NCBI GenBank assembly: GCA_016844285.1
Contig: JAENIS010000063.1
Location: 1-8,828 of the forward strand
Length of the DNA stretch: 8,828 nt
Direction of reading: 5' to 3'
From: Dehalococcoidales bacterium
Lineage (GTDB): Bacteria; Chloroflexota; Dehalococcoidia; Dehalococcoidales; UBA2162
The notes under the pieces were generated by a model. That model saw only the letters and a list, made by a program, of their open reading frames with translations, was not told the origin of the DNA and did not search any database. Below, piece after piece: positions 1-7,408 of this stretch; position 1 is the first letter of the stretch; the number at the start of each line of letters is the position of its first letter. The translations under genes were made by a program, and so were the position numbers.

Positions 1-1092
1 GGTGAAGAAAATGGTCAGCAGCGAGGCAACGCGATTCACACTAATCTTCATGCCCTTTTTGGCAGCCACACTAACAATTCCCTTTTCCAGAGTCGATGCC
101 CTATCTTCCAGTTGACGGTAGACATCCGTCTCACCCAAAATTTTCAGCATCTCGATGCCGGCAGTCATCGCCAGGGGGTTCCCTGATAGCGTCCCGGCCT
201 GGTAGACCGGCCCGATGGGAGCCATCATTTCCATAATCTGGCGCCGCCCGCCATAAGCTCCAACCGGCAACCCGCCACCAATAATTTTACCCAGACAGGT
301 CAGGTCGGGGGTAACACCGTAAAGGGACTGTGCCCCACCGTAGGCAACACGAAAACCGGTGATGACCTCGTCAAAGATAAGGAGGGCACCAGCCTCAGTG
401 GTCAACCGGCGCAGCCCAGCCAGAAAACCGGCGGCGGGAGGAACAACGCCCATGTTCGCTGCCACCGGCTCGACAATCACGGCGGCAATCTCGCCCGGAT
501 AGTGCTGGAAAAGCTGCTCGACGGCATCAACATCGTTGTAAGAGGCGCTCAGGGTATTCTGAGCATAGCTTAAAGGTACCCCGGGGGAATCGGGTATACC
601 GAGGGTGGCCAGACCGGAGCCGCCCTTGGTCAGCAAGCCATCGGCGTGACCATGGTAGCCACCGTTAAATTTGATAATCTTATCCCGGCCGGTGAACGCC
701 CGTGCCAGGCGCAGTGCCGACATCGTTGCTTCCGTACCCGAGTTGACGAAACGAACCATCTCGATTGCTGGCATCGCCTTTGCGACCATTCTGGCCAGTG
801 TTATTTCAAGCTCGGTGGGAGCGCCGAAGCTGGTGCCCCGCTCCACAGCTTGCTTCAGTGCCGCCGTCACTCGCGGATGAGCATGTCCCAGAATCAGCGG
901 ACCCCAGGAGCAAACATAGTCAATGAACTCATTACCGTCGGCATCATAGAGCCGGGCACCCTGCCCCCTGACCATGAAAGGAGGCGTGCCACCAACGGCT
1001 TTGAAGGCACGCACCGGACTATCAACCCCACCCGGCAGATAGCGCTGGGCTTCCAGAAAGAGCTGCTGCGAACGCTTCAGATTCATTGTCAT
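1..1092 (-). CDS. hemL: Glutamate-1-semialdehyde 2,1-aminomutase (3' end cut by the window)
   Basis: This PLP enzyme moves the amino group of glutamate-1-semialdehyde to make 5-aminolevulinate, the step after HemA. The frame is open from an ATG at 1092 to the left edge, giving 364 codons. The family is usually about 430 residues, so roughly 65 C-terminal residues lie outside. The N-terminus has the family opening [12 protein letters not shown]. The PLP-phosphate region [15 protein letters not shown], the GYHGH motif and the FDEVITGFR aspartate loop follow. The Schiff-base lysine is K269 in [17 protein letters not shown], and [10 protein letters not shown] comes after it. I chose the ATG at 1092 over the in-frame ATG at 1086 because a G-rich ribosome binding site (1099-1104) sits 6 bases before it. 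The start lies 2 bases after the hemB stop, so the gene is almost certainly co-transcribed. Related class-III aminotransferases are excluded by the overall motif match. Confidence 0.96.
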   Translation of the reverse strand, partial: MTMNLKRSQQLFLEAQRYLPGGVDSPVRAFKAVGGTPPFMVRGQGARLYDADGNEFIDYVCSWGPLILGHAHPRVTAALKQAVERGTSFGAPTELEITLARMVAKAMPAIEMVRFVNSGTEATMSALRLARAFTGRDKIIKFNGGYHGHADGLLTKGGSGLATLGIPDSPGVPLSYAQNTLSASYNDVDAVEQLFQHYPGEIAAVIVEPVAANMGVVPPAAGFLAGLRRLTTEAGALLIFDEVITGFRVAYGGAQSLYGVTPDLTCLGKIIGGGLPVGAYGGRRQIMEMMAPIGPVYQAGTLSGNPLAMTAGIEMLKILGETDVYRQLEDRASTLEKGIVSVAAKKGMKISVNRVASLLTIFFT

Positions 1093-1094
1093 CT

Positions 1095-2075
1095 TTATCC
1101 CCCCTTTAGCCATCGAGCCACATCCTTAGCATGGTAGGTAAGGATGATATCGGCCCCGGCTCTCTTGATGGCGGTGAGAATCTCAAACACAATCCGTTTC
1201 TCGTCCACCCAGCCGTGTTGAGCCGCCGCCTTGACCATGGCATACTCACCACTGACGTTATAGGCCGCCAGCGGGTAGTTAAAAGTATCACGCACACAGC
1301 GAATGACATCGAGATATGCCAGCGCCGGTTTGACCATGATAATATCGGCCCCTTCAGCGATGTCCTGCTCTACCTCCCGCAGCGCCTCTCTCAGATTCGA
1401 TGGGTCCATCTGGTAGGAACGGCGGTCGCCGAATTGGGGAGTTGATTCAGCCGCTTCACGGAAAGGTCCATAGAAAGCTGAGGCATTTTTGGCGGAATAG
1501 GCCAGAATGGGTGTATCTTGAAATCCGGCCTCATCCAGAGACACCCGAATCGTCTTCACCCGGCCATCCATCATGTCCGATGGAGCGACGATATCGGCTC
1601 CAGCGCTGGCGTGGCAGAGAGCCATTTCGGCCAGCAGGGGCAACGTCTGGTCGTTATCCACACAGCCATCAGTGACCACTCCGCAGTGCCCGTGGCTGGT
1701 ATACTCACAAAGGCAGACATCGGTCACTACCAGAAGCTCAGGCACCACCTTCTTGATGGTTTGTATCGCCTGGGGGATAATCCCGTCCGGCTGGTAGGCA
1801 GTTGAGCCAACCTCATCCTTTTCTAACGGTATGCCAAAGAGAATCACCGCCGGTATGCCCAGTCGGGCGATTTCCTCAATCTCCCCCGGCAGCCGGTCAA
1901 CCGAGAAGCGAAAGACACCCGGCATGGAGGTAATCTCTTCTTTGATGCCCTTACCCTCAACAATGAACATCGGATAAATCAGATTGCCGATGTCAACATG
2001 GTTTTCCCGCACCAGCGCTCTTAGCGATTCAGTCCGTCGCAGGCGGCGCAGGCGTACTTGTGGAAAGACTGCCAT
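1095..2075 (-). CDS. hemB: Porphobilinogen synthase (5-aminolevulinate dehydratase)
   Basis: This cytosolic enzyme condenses two 5-aminolevulinate molecules into porphobilinogen. The protein has 326 residues, the normal family length. The two active-site lysines that form Schiff bases with substrate are visible: K196 in [16 protein letters not shown] and K249 in [16 protein letters not shown]121, C123 and C131 ([16 protein letters not shown]) form the catalytic zinc triad, so this is expected to be a zinc-dependent form and not the Mg-only type, which has Asp/Ala in this loop. The conserved YQMDPSN segment is at 221-227. The ATG at 2075 directly abuts the TAG of the upstream cobA-hemD gene with no gap, and an AGGAGG site lies 9 bases upstream inside that gene. 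The gene ends in TAA, 2 bases before hemL. Confidence 0.98.
   Translation of the reverse strand: MAVFPQVRLRRLRRTESLRALVRENHVDIGNLIYPMFIVEGKGIKEEITSMPGVFRFSVDRLPGEIEEIARLGIPAVILFGIPLEKDEVGSTAYQPDGIIPQAIQTIKKVVPELLVVTDVCLCEYTSHGHCGVVTDGCVDNDQTLPLLAEMALCHASAGADIVAPSDMMDGRVKTIRVSLDEAGFQDTPILAYSAKNASAFYGPFREAAESTPQFGDRRSYQMDPSNLREALREVEQDIAEGADIIMVKPALAYLDVIRCVRDTFNYPLAAYNVSGEYAMVKAAAQHGWVDEKRIVFEILTAIKRAGADIILTYHAKDVARWLKGG
1099..1104 (-). promoter_or_regulatory. Ribosome binding site for hemL inside the hemB stop region
   Basis: A run of six G on the minus strand, within AAAGGGGGGAT, sits in the last hemB codons and lies 6 bases before the hemL ATG at 1092. This spacing favours 1092 over the second in-frame ATG at 1086, which would have a 12-base gap. 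Because it lies inside the upstream gene, hemL translation is probably coupled to hemB termination. Confidence 0.75.
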
Positions 2076-3596
2076 CTATACTTCCCTCCTGAAATACTCT
2101 TCTAAAGCGGTGACCAGACCGGGGATAGTATATTCCCGGGCAATCACATCAACCCTGAGTCCGGCCCTGGCGGCAGTATCCGCCGTCTTGGGGCCGATAC
2201 AGGCCACTTTAGCCCCATTCATATCGAGCTTATCTCCCCGGAATACGGCAACCAGGTTGGCCACCGTCGATGAGCTGGTGAAGGTAATCACATCAATCTC
2301 ACCGGCGGTAAGGAGCTTTCTGGCTGCCGCAAGGGTGTGTGGTGTCGTAATTGTCTTATACGCTGCTATCTCATCTACCTCTGCCCCAAGCCCTGAGATT
2401 CCCTGAACCAGCTCCTTATCGGCAATGTCAGCCCGGGGTAGCAGAAACCGCTTGCCGGTAATATCGTAACTTTTTAGCATTTCCAGAATGCCATCACTGG
2501 TCTGAATCTGGGGAAGGTAATCGGCAACGATACCTCTCAACTCCAGAGCTTTAGCCGTGGCTGGTCCGATAGCAATCACCTTGCGACCATCGAGGGCACG
2601 AGCATCTCGTTTGAGAGCATATAGCCGTCCGAAAAAGGCTTCGACACCGTTGACACTGGTAAAAACGAGCCACTGATATGTTTTCAAGATTGAGATAGCA
2701 TGGTCGATTGATTCAGTATTATCAATCGCCTGGATTTCAATCGCCGGTAACTCGATAGGGAGAGCGCCACGCTCAGCGAGAAGCCGGCTCAACACACTCG
2801 CCTGCGACCGTGCCCTAGTGACCAGGACACGCTTGCCGAACAGAGGACGGTTGTCAAACCAGCCCAGCTTTTCCCTGAGCTTTACCACCTCACCGACGAC
2901 GATTACCGCCGGTGGCGTCAGCCTATGCTCGGCGACTCTATCGGCAATATCGGCCAGAGTACCGACCACGGTCTGCTGCCTCGGGCTGGTGCCATCGCTG
3001 ATGACGGCTACCGGTGTATCCTGAGGACGGCCGTTTTCAACTAGCTTGTGCACTATTTTAGCCAGGTTTTGCCTGCCCATGAGAAAGACCAGCGTATCGA
3101 CGGCGGTCGCCAGCTTTTCCCAGGCGATGCTGGAGATTGTCTTGTTCGGGTCCTCGTGCCCGGTCACGACGGCAAAAGATGATGCCAGCCGGCGGTGAGT
3201 TAGCGGGATACCGGCATAGGCCGGAACGGCGATTGCCGAAGATACCCCCGGCACCACCTCAAAGAGGATATGGTTTTGCTGTAGAGCCTCTGCCTCCTCA
3301 CCACCCCGCCCCAAGACAAATGGGTCGCCCCCCTTCAGCCGCACCACCGTCTTGCCCAACTTCGCTTTGGTCACCAGCAGGTGATTTATCTCCTCCTGCT
3401 CCATGACGTGCTTCCGGGCAGTCTTGCCGACATATATCTTTTCTGCTTCCGGAGACGCTATGGCCAGAAGCTGCTCATCAAGCAGGTGGTCATAGATAAT
3501 AACATCGGCTTGCTTCAAACACTCCAGCCCCTTCACTGTAATCAGGCCGGGGTCGCCCGGACCGGCCCCAACCAGATAGACTTTGCTTTCGTTCAT
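2076..3596 (-). CDS. cobA-hemD: Fused uroporphyrinogen-III C-methyltransferase / uroporphyrinogen-III synthase
   Basis: This 506-residue two-domain protein closes the ring and then commits it to the siroheme branch. Residues 1 to about 245 are a SAM-dependent uroporphyrinogen-III methyltransferase (SUMT/CobA) making precorrin-2. The domain shows VGAGPGDPGLIT (9-20), VRLKGGDPFVLGRGGEE (85-101), and VVPGVSSAIAVPAYAG with GIPLTHR (114-135). Residues from about 254 are uroporphyrinogen-III synthase (HemD), which cyclises hydroxymethylbilane with D-ring inversion. That domain shows KRVLVTRARSQ, VFTSVNGVEAFF (311-322), FTSSSTVANL (440-449) and CIGPKTADTA. HemD sequences diverge widely, so these serine/threonine-rich loops and the domain order carry the call. 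The fusion is known in several bacterial groups. The ATG overlaps the hemC stop as ATGA (3593-3596). The stop directly abuts the hemB start. Coupling of the two domains would pass uroporphyrinogen III straight to methylation. Confidence 0.97.
   Translation of the reverse strand: MNESKVYLVGAGPGDPGLITVKGLECLKQADVIIYDHLLDEQLLAIASPEAEKIYVGKTARKHVMEQEEINHLLVTKAKLGKTVVRLKGGDPFVLGRGGEEAEALQQNHILFEVVPGVSSAIAVPAYAGIPLTHRRLASSFAVVTGHEDPNKTISSIAWEKLATAVDTLVFLMGRQNLAKIVHKLVENGRPQDTPVAVISDGTSPRQQTVVGTLADIADRVAEHRLTPPAVIVVGEVVKLREKLGWFDNRPLFGKRVLVTRARSQASVLSRLLAERGALPIELPAIEIQAIDNTESIDHAISILKTYQWLVFTSVNGVEAFFGRLYALKRDARALDGRKVIAIGPATAKALELRGIVADYLPQIQTSDGILEMLKSYDITGKRFLLPRADIADKELVQGISGLGAEVDEIAAYKTITTPHTLAAARKLLTAGEIDVITFTSSSTVANLVAVFRGDKLDMNGAKVACIGPKTADTAARAGLRVDVIAREYTIPGLVTALEEYFRREV
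2085..2090 (-). promoter_or_regulatory. Ribosome binding site for hemB inside the end of cobA-hemD
   Basis: A perfect AGGAGG on the minus strand encodes the Arg-Arg pair near the end of the CobA-HemD protein and lies 9 bases before the hemB ATG at 2075. It supports that ATG and shows that the fusion's C-terminal codons also serve as the hemB start signal. Confidence 0.85.
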
Positions 3597-4513
3597 CGGC
3601 TCCTCACGTCATTGACGAACACGGAGGCCCCCGCCTGGAGCATCTTCTCGGCAAGTCGCCTCCCAACTTCTTCCGCTAACATGGCATTACCTTCTTCGGT
3701 AGCAGATAACATCTTCCTGCCGCTGGCATCAGCAACCATGCCGGCAAGCTTCAATACGTTATCTTTCACCGTTCCCAGGGCGGCGATAGGAGCACGGCAG
3801 CCCCCACCCAGAGCAGCTAAGAAAGCACGTTCCGCCATGGTACTTTGCCAGGTGGGGAGGTGATTAAGGGGAGAGACAAACCGGGCGACCTCTTCGTCAC
3901 CAAGGCGTGCCTCGATGGCCAGTGCCCCCTGTCCCACTGCCGGCAGGAAACGCTCAAGGGGCAGGTATTCGGTTATCTCCTTTTCCCTGCCGAGACGTAT
4001 TATAGCGGCGGCGGCCAGGAGCACACCATCAACCTCGCCAGCCGAAACCTTACGCATCCGGCTATCGACATTACCCCTGATACTGACCACTTCCAGGTCA
4101 GGACGGTATTGAGTCAGTTGCACGGCACGCCGTAAACTCCCTGTGCCTATACGGGATGCAGGAGCAAGCTCATCAAGTCTGGCTCTGGCAACAAGGACAT
4201 CTCTGGGGTCGAGCCTTTCCATAGCAGCCAGTAGCTCGAGACCATGCGGAATCTCAGTGGGCATATCTTTGAGGCTATGCACGGCCAGGTCAATCCTGCC
4301 GGCAAGCAGGGCTTCCTCCAGTTCCTTGACAAACACACCCACCCCGGCCATCTGGTCAAGCTGAGTCCGGCGGTCACGGTCGCCGGTAGTGACTATTTTG
4401 CTCAGGCTGACTTCGAGGTGAGGGTTAAGCTCTCTGAGTCTGACCACCACCGACTCGGCTTGAATCAGGGCCAGTCGGCTACCCCGGGAACCCACCACCA
4501 GTTTTCGAGTCAT
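3593..4513 (-). CDS. hemC: Hydroxymethylbilane synthase (porphobilinogen deaminase)
   Basis: This enzyme polymerises four porphobilinogens into the linear tetrapyrrole hydroxymethylbilane, using a covalently bound dipyrromethane cofactor. The protein has 306 residues, the usual length. Visible landmarks are GSRGSRLALIQAE near the N-terminus, the catalytic aspartate D83 in HSLKDMPTEIP, and the substrate-binding arginines in GTGSLRRAVQL (R128, R129) and SIRGNVDSRMRK (R146, R152). LPAVGQGALAIE follows, and C239 in LGGGCRAPIAALG is the cofactor-attachment cysteine. All key residues are present. The ATG at 4513 overlaps the hemA TGA as ATGA. The AAGGGGAGG site ends only 1 base before the start, which is tight, so reinitiation after hemA is likely. 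An in-frame GTG five codons downstream would cut into the first strand and is less plausible. Confidence 0.98.
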   Translation of the reverse strand: MTRKLVVGSRGSRLALIQAESVVVRLRELNPHLEVSLSKIVTTGDRDRRTQLDQMAGVGVFVKELEEALLAGRIDLAVHSLKDMPTEIPHGLELLAAMERLDPRDVLVARARLDELAPASRIGTGSLRRAVQLTQYRPDLEVVSIRGNVDSRMRKVSAGEVDGVLLAAAAIIRLGREKEITEYLPLERFLPAVGQGALAIEARLGDEEVARFVSPLNHLPTWQSTMAERAFLAALGGGCRAPIAALGTVKDNVLKLAGMVADASGRKMLSATEEGNAMLAEEVGRRLAEKMLQAGASVFVNDVRSR

Positions 4514-5763
4514 TCCTCCCCTTCAAGCTGGAAAAGCTCCCTTACTGCCTCAGCGTACTGGCCATCTCCCTTGTCCTTGAGGTACTGGATAGGCTCTTTG
4601 AGTATCTTGGTGACAATCGCTTTGGTCATTGCCTCCAGGTTTTCCCGCTCTTCACCGGACAGGGGAGGCAGCTTCTTCAGGGTCTTCTCCAGTTGTGCCT
4701 GACGTATCTCCTCAGCCTTACTCATCAGGGCACTGACGACCGGTCTTACCTCAAGCAGTCGCCACCACGCCGTAAGTTTAGCCACTTCCGTCCTGACAAT
4801 TTCAGTGGCTTGTTCCGTCTCGCCCTGGCGTTGTTTCCGGTTCACCGTGGCGATTTCGGTCAGGTTATCAATGTTGTAAAGAAAGACATTCTCGATTTGC
4901 CCTACCGCTGGCTCCACTTCCCGCGGCACCGCAATGTCAATTATCACCAGGGGAAGCTGCTGACGTTGCTTCATTGCTGCTCTTACCTGAGGCTCATTCA
5001 GTATAAAGCGGGGGGCTCCGGTGCAGGTCACCACGATGTCCGCCTTACTCACTGCTTCTCCCAGGTTGCTGGCACTGGTCGGGATACCCCCCACCCGGTT
5101 GGCTAATACTTCAGCCCTCTCTCTGGTGCGGCTGGCCACCACGATATGGGAGGCGCCTCGTTCCCGGGCAACCTTCAGCACCAGACTACCGGCCTCGCCA
5201 GTACCAACGACCAGAATCTTGCATTTACTCAGGTCACCGACAATCTTTGAAGCCAGGTCTACTGCCACCGAGCTTACCGAAAGAGCGTTCTTGCTGATTT
5301 CGGTCTCACTGCGAACACGCCGGCCCGCCCGAATCGCACCCTGGAATATGTGACGCAACGGCAAATCTACCATCCCGGCAGCTTCGGCCACCTCCAGGGC
5401 ATGTCCGATCTGGCCCAGAACCTCAAATTCACCAACGACCATTGACTCCAATCCCGCCGAGACACGGAAGAGATGCTCAATGGCATCTTCATCCTGAGAG
5501 GTATAAGTACATTGACGCAGGTTTACCTCATCAATATTGGTTTGTGTTTTCAAGAAAGAAAGGCTGGCCTCCCAGGCATTACCCCCGTCCCGGTCGGTAG
5601 TATAAACCTCGGTACGGTTACAGGTGGACAGGATAATGCCATAAGGAATACAGGCACGAAGCAAGGATAGGGAGTGGTCAAGCTGCCCGGAGCCGACCGC
5701 CACCTTCTCCCGCACGGAGATTGGCGACGTTTGATGATTTATCCCAACAAGACTAACATGCAT
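4510..5763 (-). CDS. hemA: Glutamyl-tRNA reductase
   Basis: This NADPH-dependent enzyme reduces glutamyl-tRNA(Glu) to glutamate-1-semialdehyde, the first committed and usually rate-limiting step of C5-pathway tetrapyrrole synthesis. The protein has 417 residues. The catalytic domain contains VGINHQTSPISVREK and the nucleophile C48 in LSTCNRTEVY. H97 lies in EHLFRVSAGLESMVVGE. The NADPH-binding domain has VVGTGEAGSLVLK (about 185-197), then VASRTRERAEVLA and IIDIAVPREVEP. The C-terminal part (about 310-417) is the helical dimerisation domain. The family motif GE-x-Q-I-L-G-Q-V-K reads GEFEVLGQIG here (111-120), a mild departure. The start is an ATG at 5763 with AAGGA 8 bases upstream. It lies 17 bases after sirC, the widest gap in the operon. 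The gene overlaps hemC by 4 bases. Confidence 0.97.
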   Translation of the reverse strand: MHVSLVGINHQTSPISVREKVAVGSGQLDHSLSLLRACIPYGIILSTCNRTEVYTTDRDGGNAWEASLSFLKTQTNIDEVNLRQCTYTSQDEDAIEHLFRVSAGLESMVVGEFEVLGQIGHALEVAEAAGMVDLPLRHIFQGAIRAGRRVRSETEISKNALSVSSVAVDLASKIVGDLSKCKILVVGTGEAGSLVLKVARERGASHIVVASRTRERAEVLANRVGGIPTSASNLGEAVSKADIVVTCTGAPRFILNEPQVRAAMKQRQQLPLVIIDIAVPREVEPAVGQIENVFLYNIDNLTEIATVNRKQRQGETEQATEIVRTEVAKLTAWWRLLEVRPVVSALMSKAEEIRQAQLEKTLKKLPPLSGEERENLEAMTKAIVTKILKEPIQYLKDKGDGQYAEAVRELFQLEGEE

Positions 5764-5771
5764 CAGTTATG

Positions 5772-5776
5772 TCCTT
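5772..5776 (-). promoter_or_regulatory. Ribosome binding site for hemA in the sirC-hemA gap
   Basis: AAGGA on the minus strand lies 8 bases before the hemA ATG at 5763, within the 17-base gap after the sirC stop. This is the only start in the window with its ribosome binding site wholly between genes, so hemA may be translated independently of sirC. The gap is too short to hold a full promoter. One inside sirC cannot be excluded. Confidence 0.7.
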
Positions 5777-5780
5777 ACCT

Positions 5781-6428
5781 TCACTTCTGGCGCGCCATTA
5801 GACTATCCAGCAAAACACTCTTTGCTTTGTCACTTTGCCCGGCCCGGAGCAGATCGATGAGCCAATCAAGGTCAATAGCTTCCTGCCAAGCATCACCATC
5901 AACCTCAACTCCCTGCTGTCTTATCTGGCGGCGCACCTCACCGATAAGACGGACGAGGGCGTCATACTCCTCGCCAAAGTCCCTTTCCAATCTGGCTTTG
6001 ATTTTTCGCGCCAGGGCCGGGCTTCTTCCGGCAGTAGAAACGGCGATGGTAACTTCGCCCCGGCGCAGGTAGGCAGGAACGATAAAATCAGACAGTTCAG
6101 CATCGTCAACAACATTCACCAGCACCGCTTCTTTACGGGCTTCTTGAACTATCTCCCGGTTAACATTCTTATCATCGGTAGCAGCAATCACAATTCGTGC
6201 CCCGCGCAGGTCACCCGCCCGATAATGACGGCGAATTGCCTGTATTTCCCCCTTCTCCACCATCCGGTCAAGCTCAGCACAGCAGTCAGGACTGATTACC
6301 ACAACACTGGCACCGCACTCCAATAGCATCCCTACCTTGCGCCGTGCAACCAGACCACCGCCGATAACGACACATCTCTGGTCATTGATATTAAGAAAAG
6401 CCGGATAGTAGCCTGGTAGCTCTCTCAT
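5781..6428 (-). CDS. sirC: Precorrin-2 dehydrogenase (sirohydrochlorin synthase), possibly also ferrochelatase
   Basis: This 215-residue protein belongs to the SirC/Met8p/CysG-N family, which oxidises precorrin-2 to sirohydrochlorin with NAD+. Some members also insert iron to give siroheme. The N-terminal Rossmann fold shows the nucleotide loop VVIGGGLVARRKV (GGG at 23-25) and IAATDDKNVN (81-90). NVVDD follows at 105-109, where D108 matches the aspartate implicated in catalysis in CysG and Met8p. The dimerisation segment has VSTAGRSPALARKIK (about 130-144), and a helical tail ends the protein. Length is close to that of stand-alone SirC proteins. The gene starts at ATG 6428, overlapping the ahbAB stop as ATGA. 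The nearest purine-rich site (GAGGG, 6442-6446) is 13 bases upstream, so translational coupling probably drives its expression. No separate sirohydrochlorin chelatase is in the window, so bifunctionality is possible but unproven. Confidence 0.95.
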   Translation of the reverse strand: MRELPGYYPAFLNINDQRCVVIGGGLVARRKVGMLLECGASVVVISPDCCAELDRMVEKGEIQAIRRHYRAGDLRGARIVIAATDDKNVNREIVQEARKEAVLVNVVDDAELSDFIVPAYLRRGEVTIAVSTAGRSPALARKIKARLERDFGEEYDALVRLIGEVRRQIRQQGVEVDGDAWQEAIDLDWLIDLLRAGQSDKAKSVLLDSLMARQK

Positions 6429-7408
6429 GCCAGATATTTTACCCTCGTCTTTTTAAACTCCCTGGTGCTAAAGAGTACCGTACGCTCGGTAAGACCGGTT
6501 GCCTCAGACAATCTGTCGGCCATCTCACAACAAGCTTCATTAGTATGGCCATGCATCATGGCAAAGAGGTTGTACCGCCAGAGCGGATTGGTCTTTCTTT
6601 CGTAGCAGTGACTCACCTCGCGCAACTCTGCCAGCTTCTGCCCGGCGGCATCTACCAGCTCCGAGGTAGCTACCCAGCAGACCATGGCGTTGGCGGTGAA
6701 ACCAGCCTTGCGGTGATTAACGGCAGCCGCATAGCGGCGGATGATATCGCGCTGCAAGAAGGACTGGCACTGCCCCAGAAAATGCTCCTCATCCAGAGCG
6801 GAGCGAGCTGCCATCCCGGCAAAGGGCTGCGGCACCAAGGGTAAGTCCTCCTGTAGCTCCCTGATTATCAATCTATCCTGCCGGGAAAGCTCAATCTCCC
6901 CGGCCAGTGGCCCTATCGCAGAGGGCACCGTACCAGCTTTCTCATGGCCGTCACCATCCATCTCAAAATAGGCGCCTATCTTGAACACCTTTACTGCCGG
7001 TAGCTCAAAGACTGCTTCGGGCTGAATTGCCGAGGTCAATTGTGCCAGCTCAGTTTCAGTATTAACCTCCCGCGCCACGGCCAGGGTAAACCAGATGTTG
7101 AAATAGTGGTCTCGCTCATAACCGTGGCTAACCCCCGGGTGCTGGCGGATAAGCTCCTCCGCTCTATCCCGCTCCGTCTCGCTGACTCTCATTGCCACCA
7201 GTGTTGGCCGGTAGCCAAGTCGCCGGCCATCGATAACCGGACTTATCTGGCGGATTATCCCTCTTTGCTTGAGGTCGTCAATACGGCGGATGACTTCCGC
7301 CTCGTTAACACCAAACTGCCGTCCCAGCTCGTGGTAGGGTTGCCGCACCAGCGGGAACTGTACCTGCACCACGCTGAGGAGACCCCGGTCAATGGTGTCA
7401 AGCTCCAT
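6425..7408 (-). CDS. ahbAB: Fused siroheme decarboxylase (AhbA-AhbB in one chain)
   Basis: Siroheme decarboxylase removes the acetate carboxylates at C12 and C18 of siroheme, giving 12,18-didecarboxysiroheme. In well-studied sulfate reducers it is a heterodimer of two small Lrp/AsnC-like proteins, AhbA and AhbB. Here both are in one 327-residue chain. The N-half (about 1-150) has an AsnC-type helix-turn-helix (about 25-45), then VIDGRRLGYRPTL (58-70) and VSHGYERDHYFNIWFTL (93-109). The C-half (about 173-327) repeats the layout: an HTH-like start, AVNHRKAGFTANAMVCW (229-245), and VSHCYERKTNPLW followed by RYNLFAMMHG (265-287). A hydrophilic linker joins them. The related heme d1 proteins (NirD/NirL) are the main alternative, but adjacent ahbC and ahbD and the absence of nirS, nirJ or nirE favour the heme route. 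The ATG at 7408 has AGGAGG 11 bases upstream and overlaps ahbD by 11 bases. Confidence 0.93.
   Translation of the reverse strand: MELDTIDRGLLSVVQVQFPLVRQPYHELGRQFGVNEAEVIRRIDDLKQRGIIRQISPVIDGRRLGYRPTLVAMRVSETERDRAEELIRQHPGVSHGYERDHYFNIWFTLAVAREVNTETELAQLTSAIQPEAVFELPAVKVFKIGAYFEMDGDGHEKAGTVPSAIGPLAGEIELSRQDRLIIRELQEDLPLVPQPFAGMAARSALDEEHFLGQCQSFLQRDIIRRYAAAVNHRKAGFTANAMVCWVATSELVDAAGQKLAELREVSHCYERKTNPLWRYNLFAMMHGHTNEACCEMADRLSEATGLTERTVLFSTREFKKTRVKYLA

Noticed and set aside
646..1137. 163-codon open frame on the plus strand
   Set aside because: It lies antisense to the start of hemL and the end of hemB, whose proteins match known families throughout. The translated product has no recognisable motif.
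4244..4702. 152-codon open frame on the plus strand
   Set aside because: It is antisense to hemC and hemA, with low-complexity Ser-rich composition typical of a shadow frame.
5789..5796. Perfect 8-base palindrome GGCGCGCC near the end of sirC
   Set aside because: It is inside coding sequence (the MAR codons near the SirC C-terminus), occurs once, and is expected by chance at this GC content. It has no sign of being an operator.
5835..6326. 163-codon open frame on the plus strand
   Set aside because: It is antisense to sirC, which has clear Rossmann and catalytic motifs. The plus-strand product resembles no family I know.
6425..7408. Possible Lrp/AsnC transcription regulator
   Set aside because: The helix-turn-helix resemblance is real, but the HRKAGF and VSHCYER motifs, the duplicated architecture and the ahbC/ahbD neighbours identify a siroheme decarboxylase, which shares this fold.
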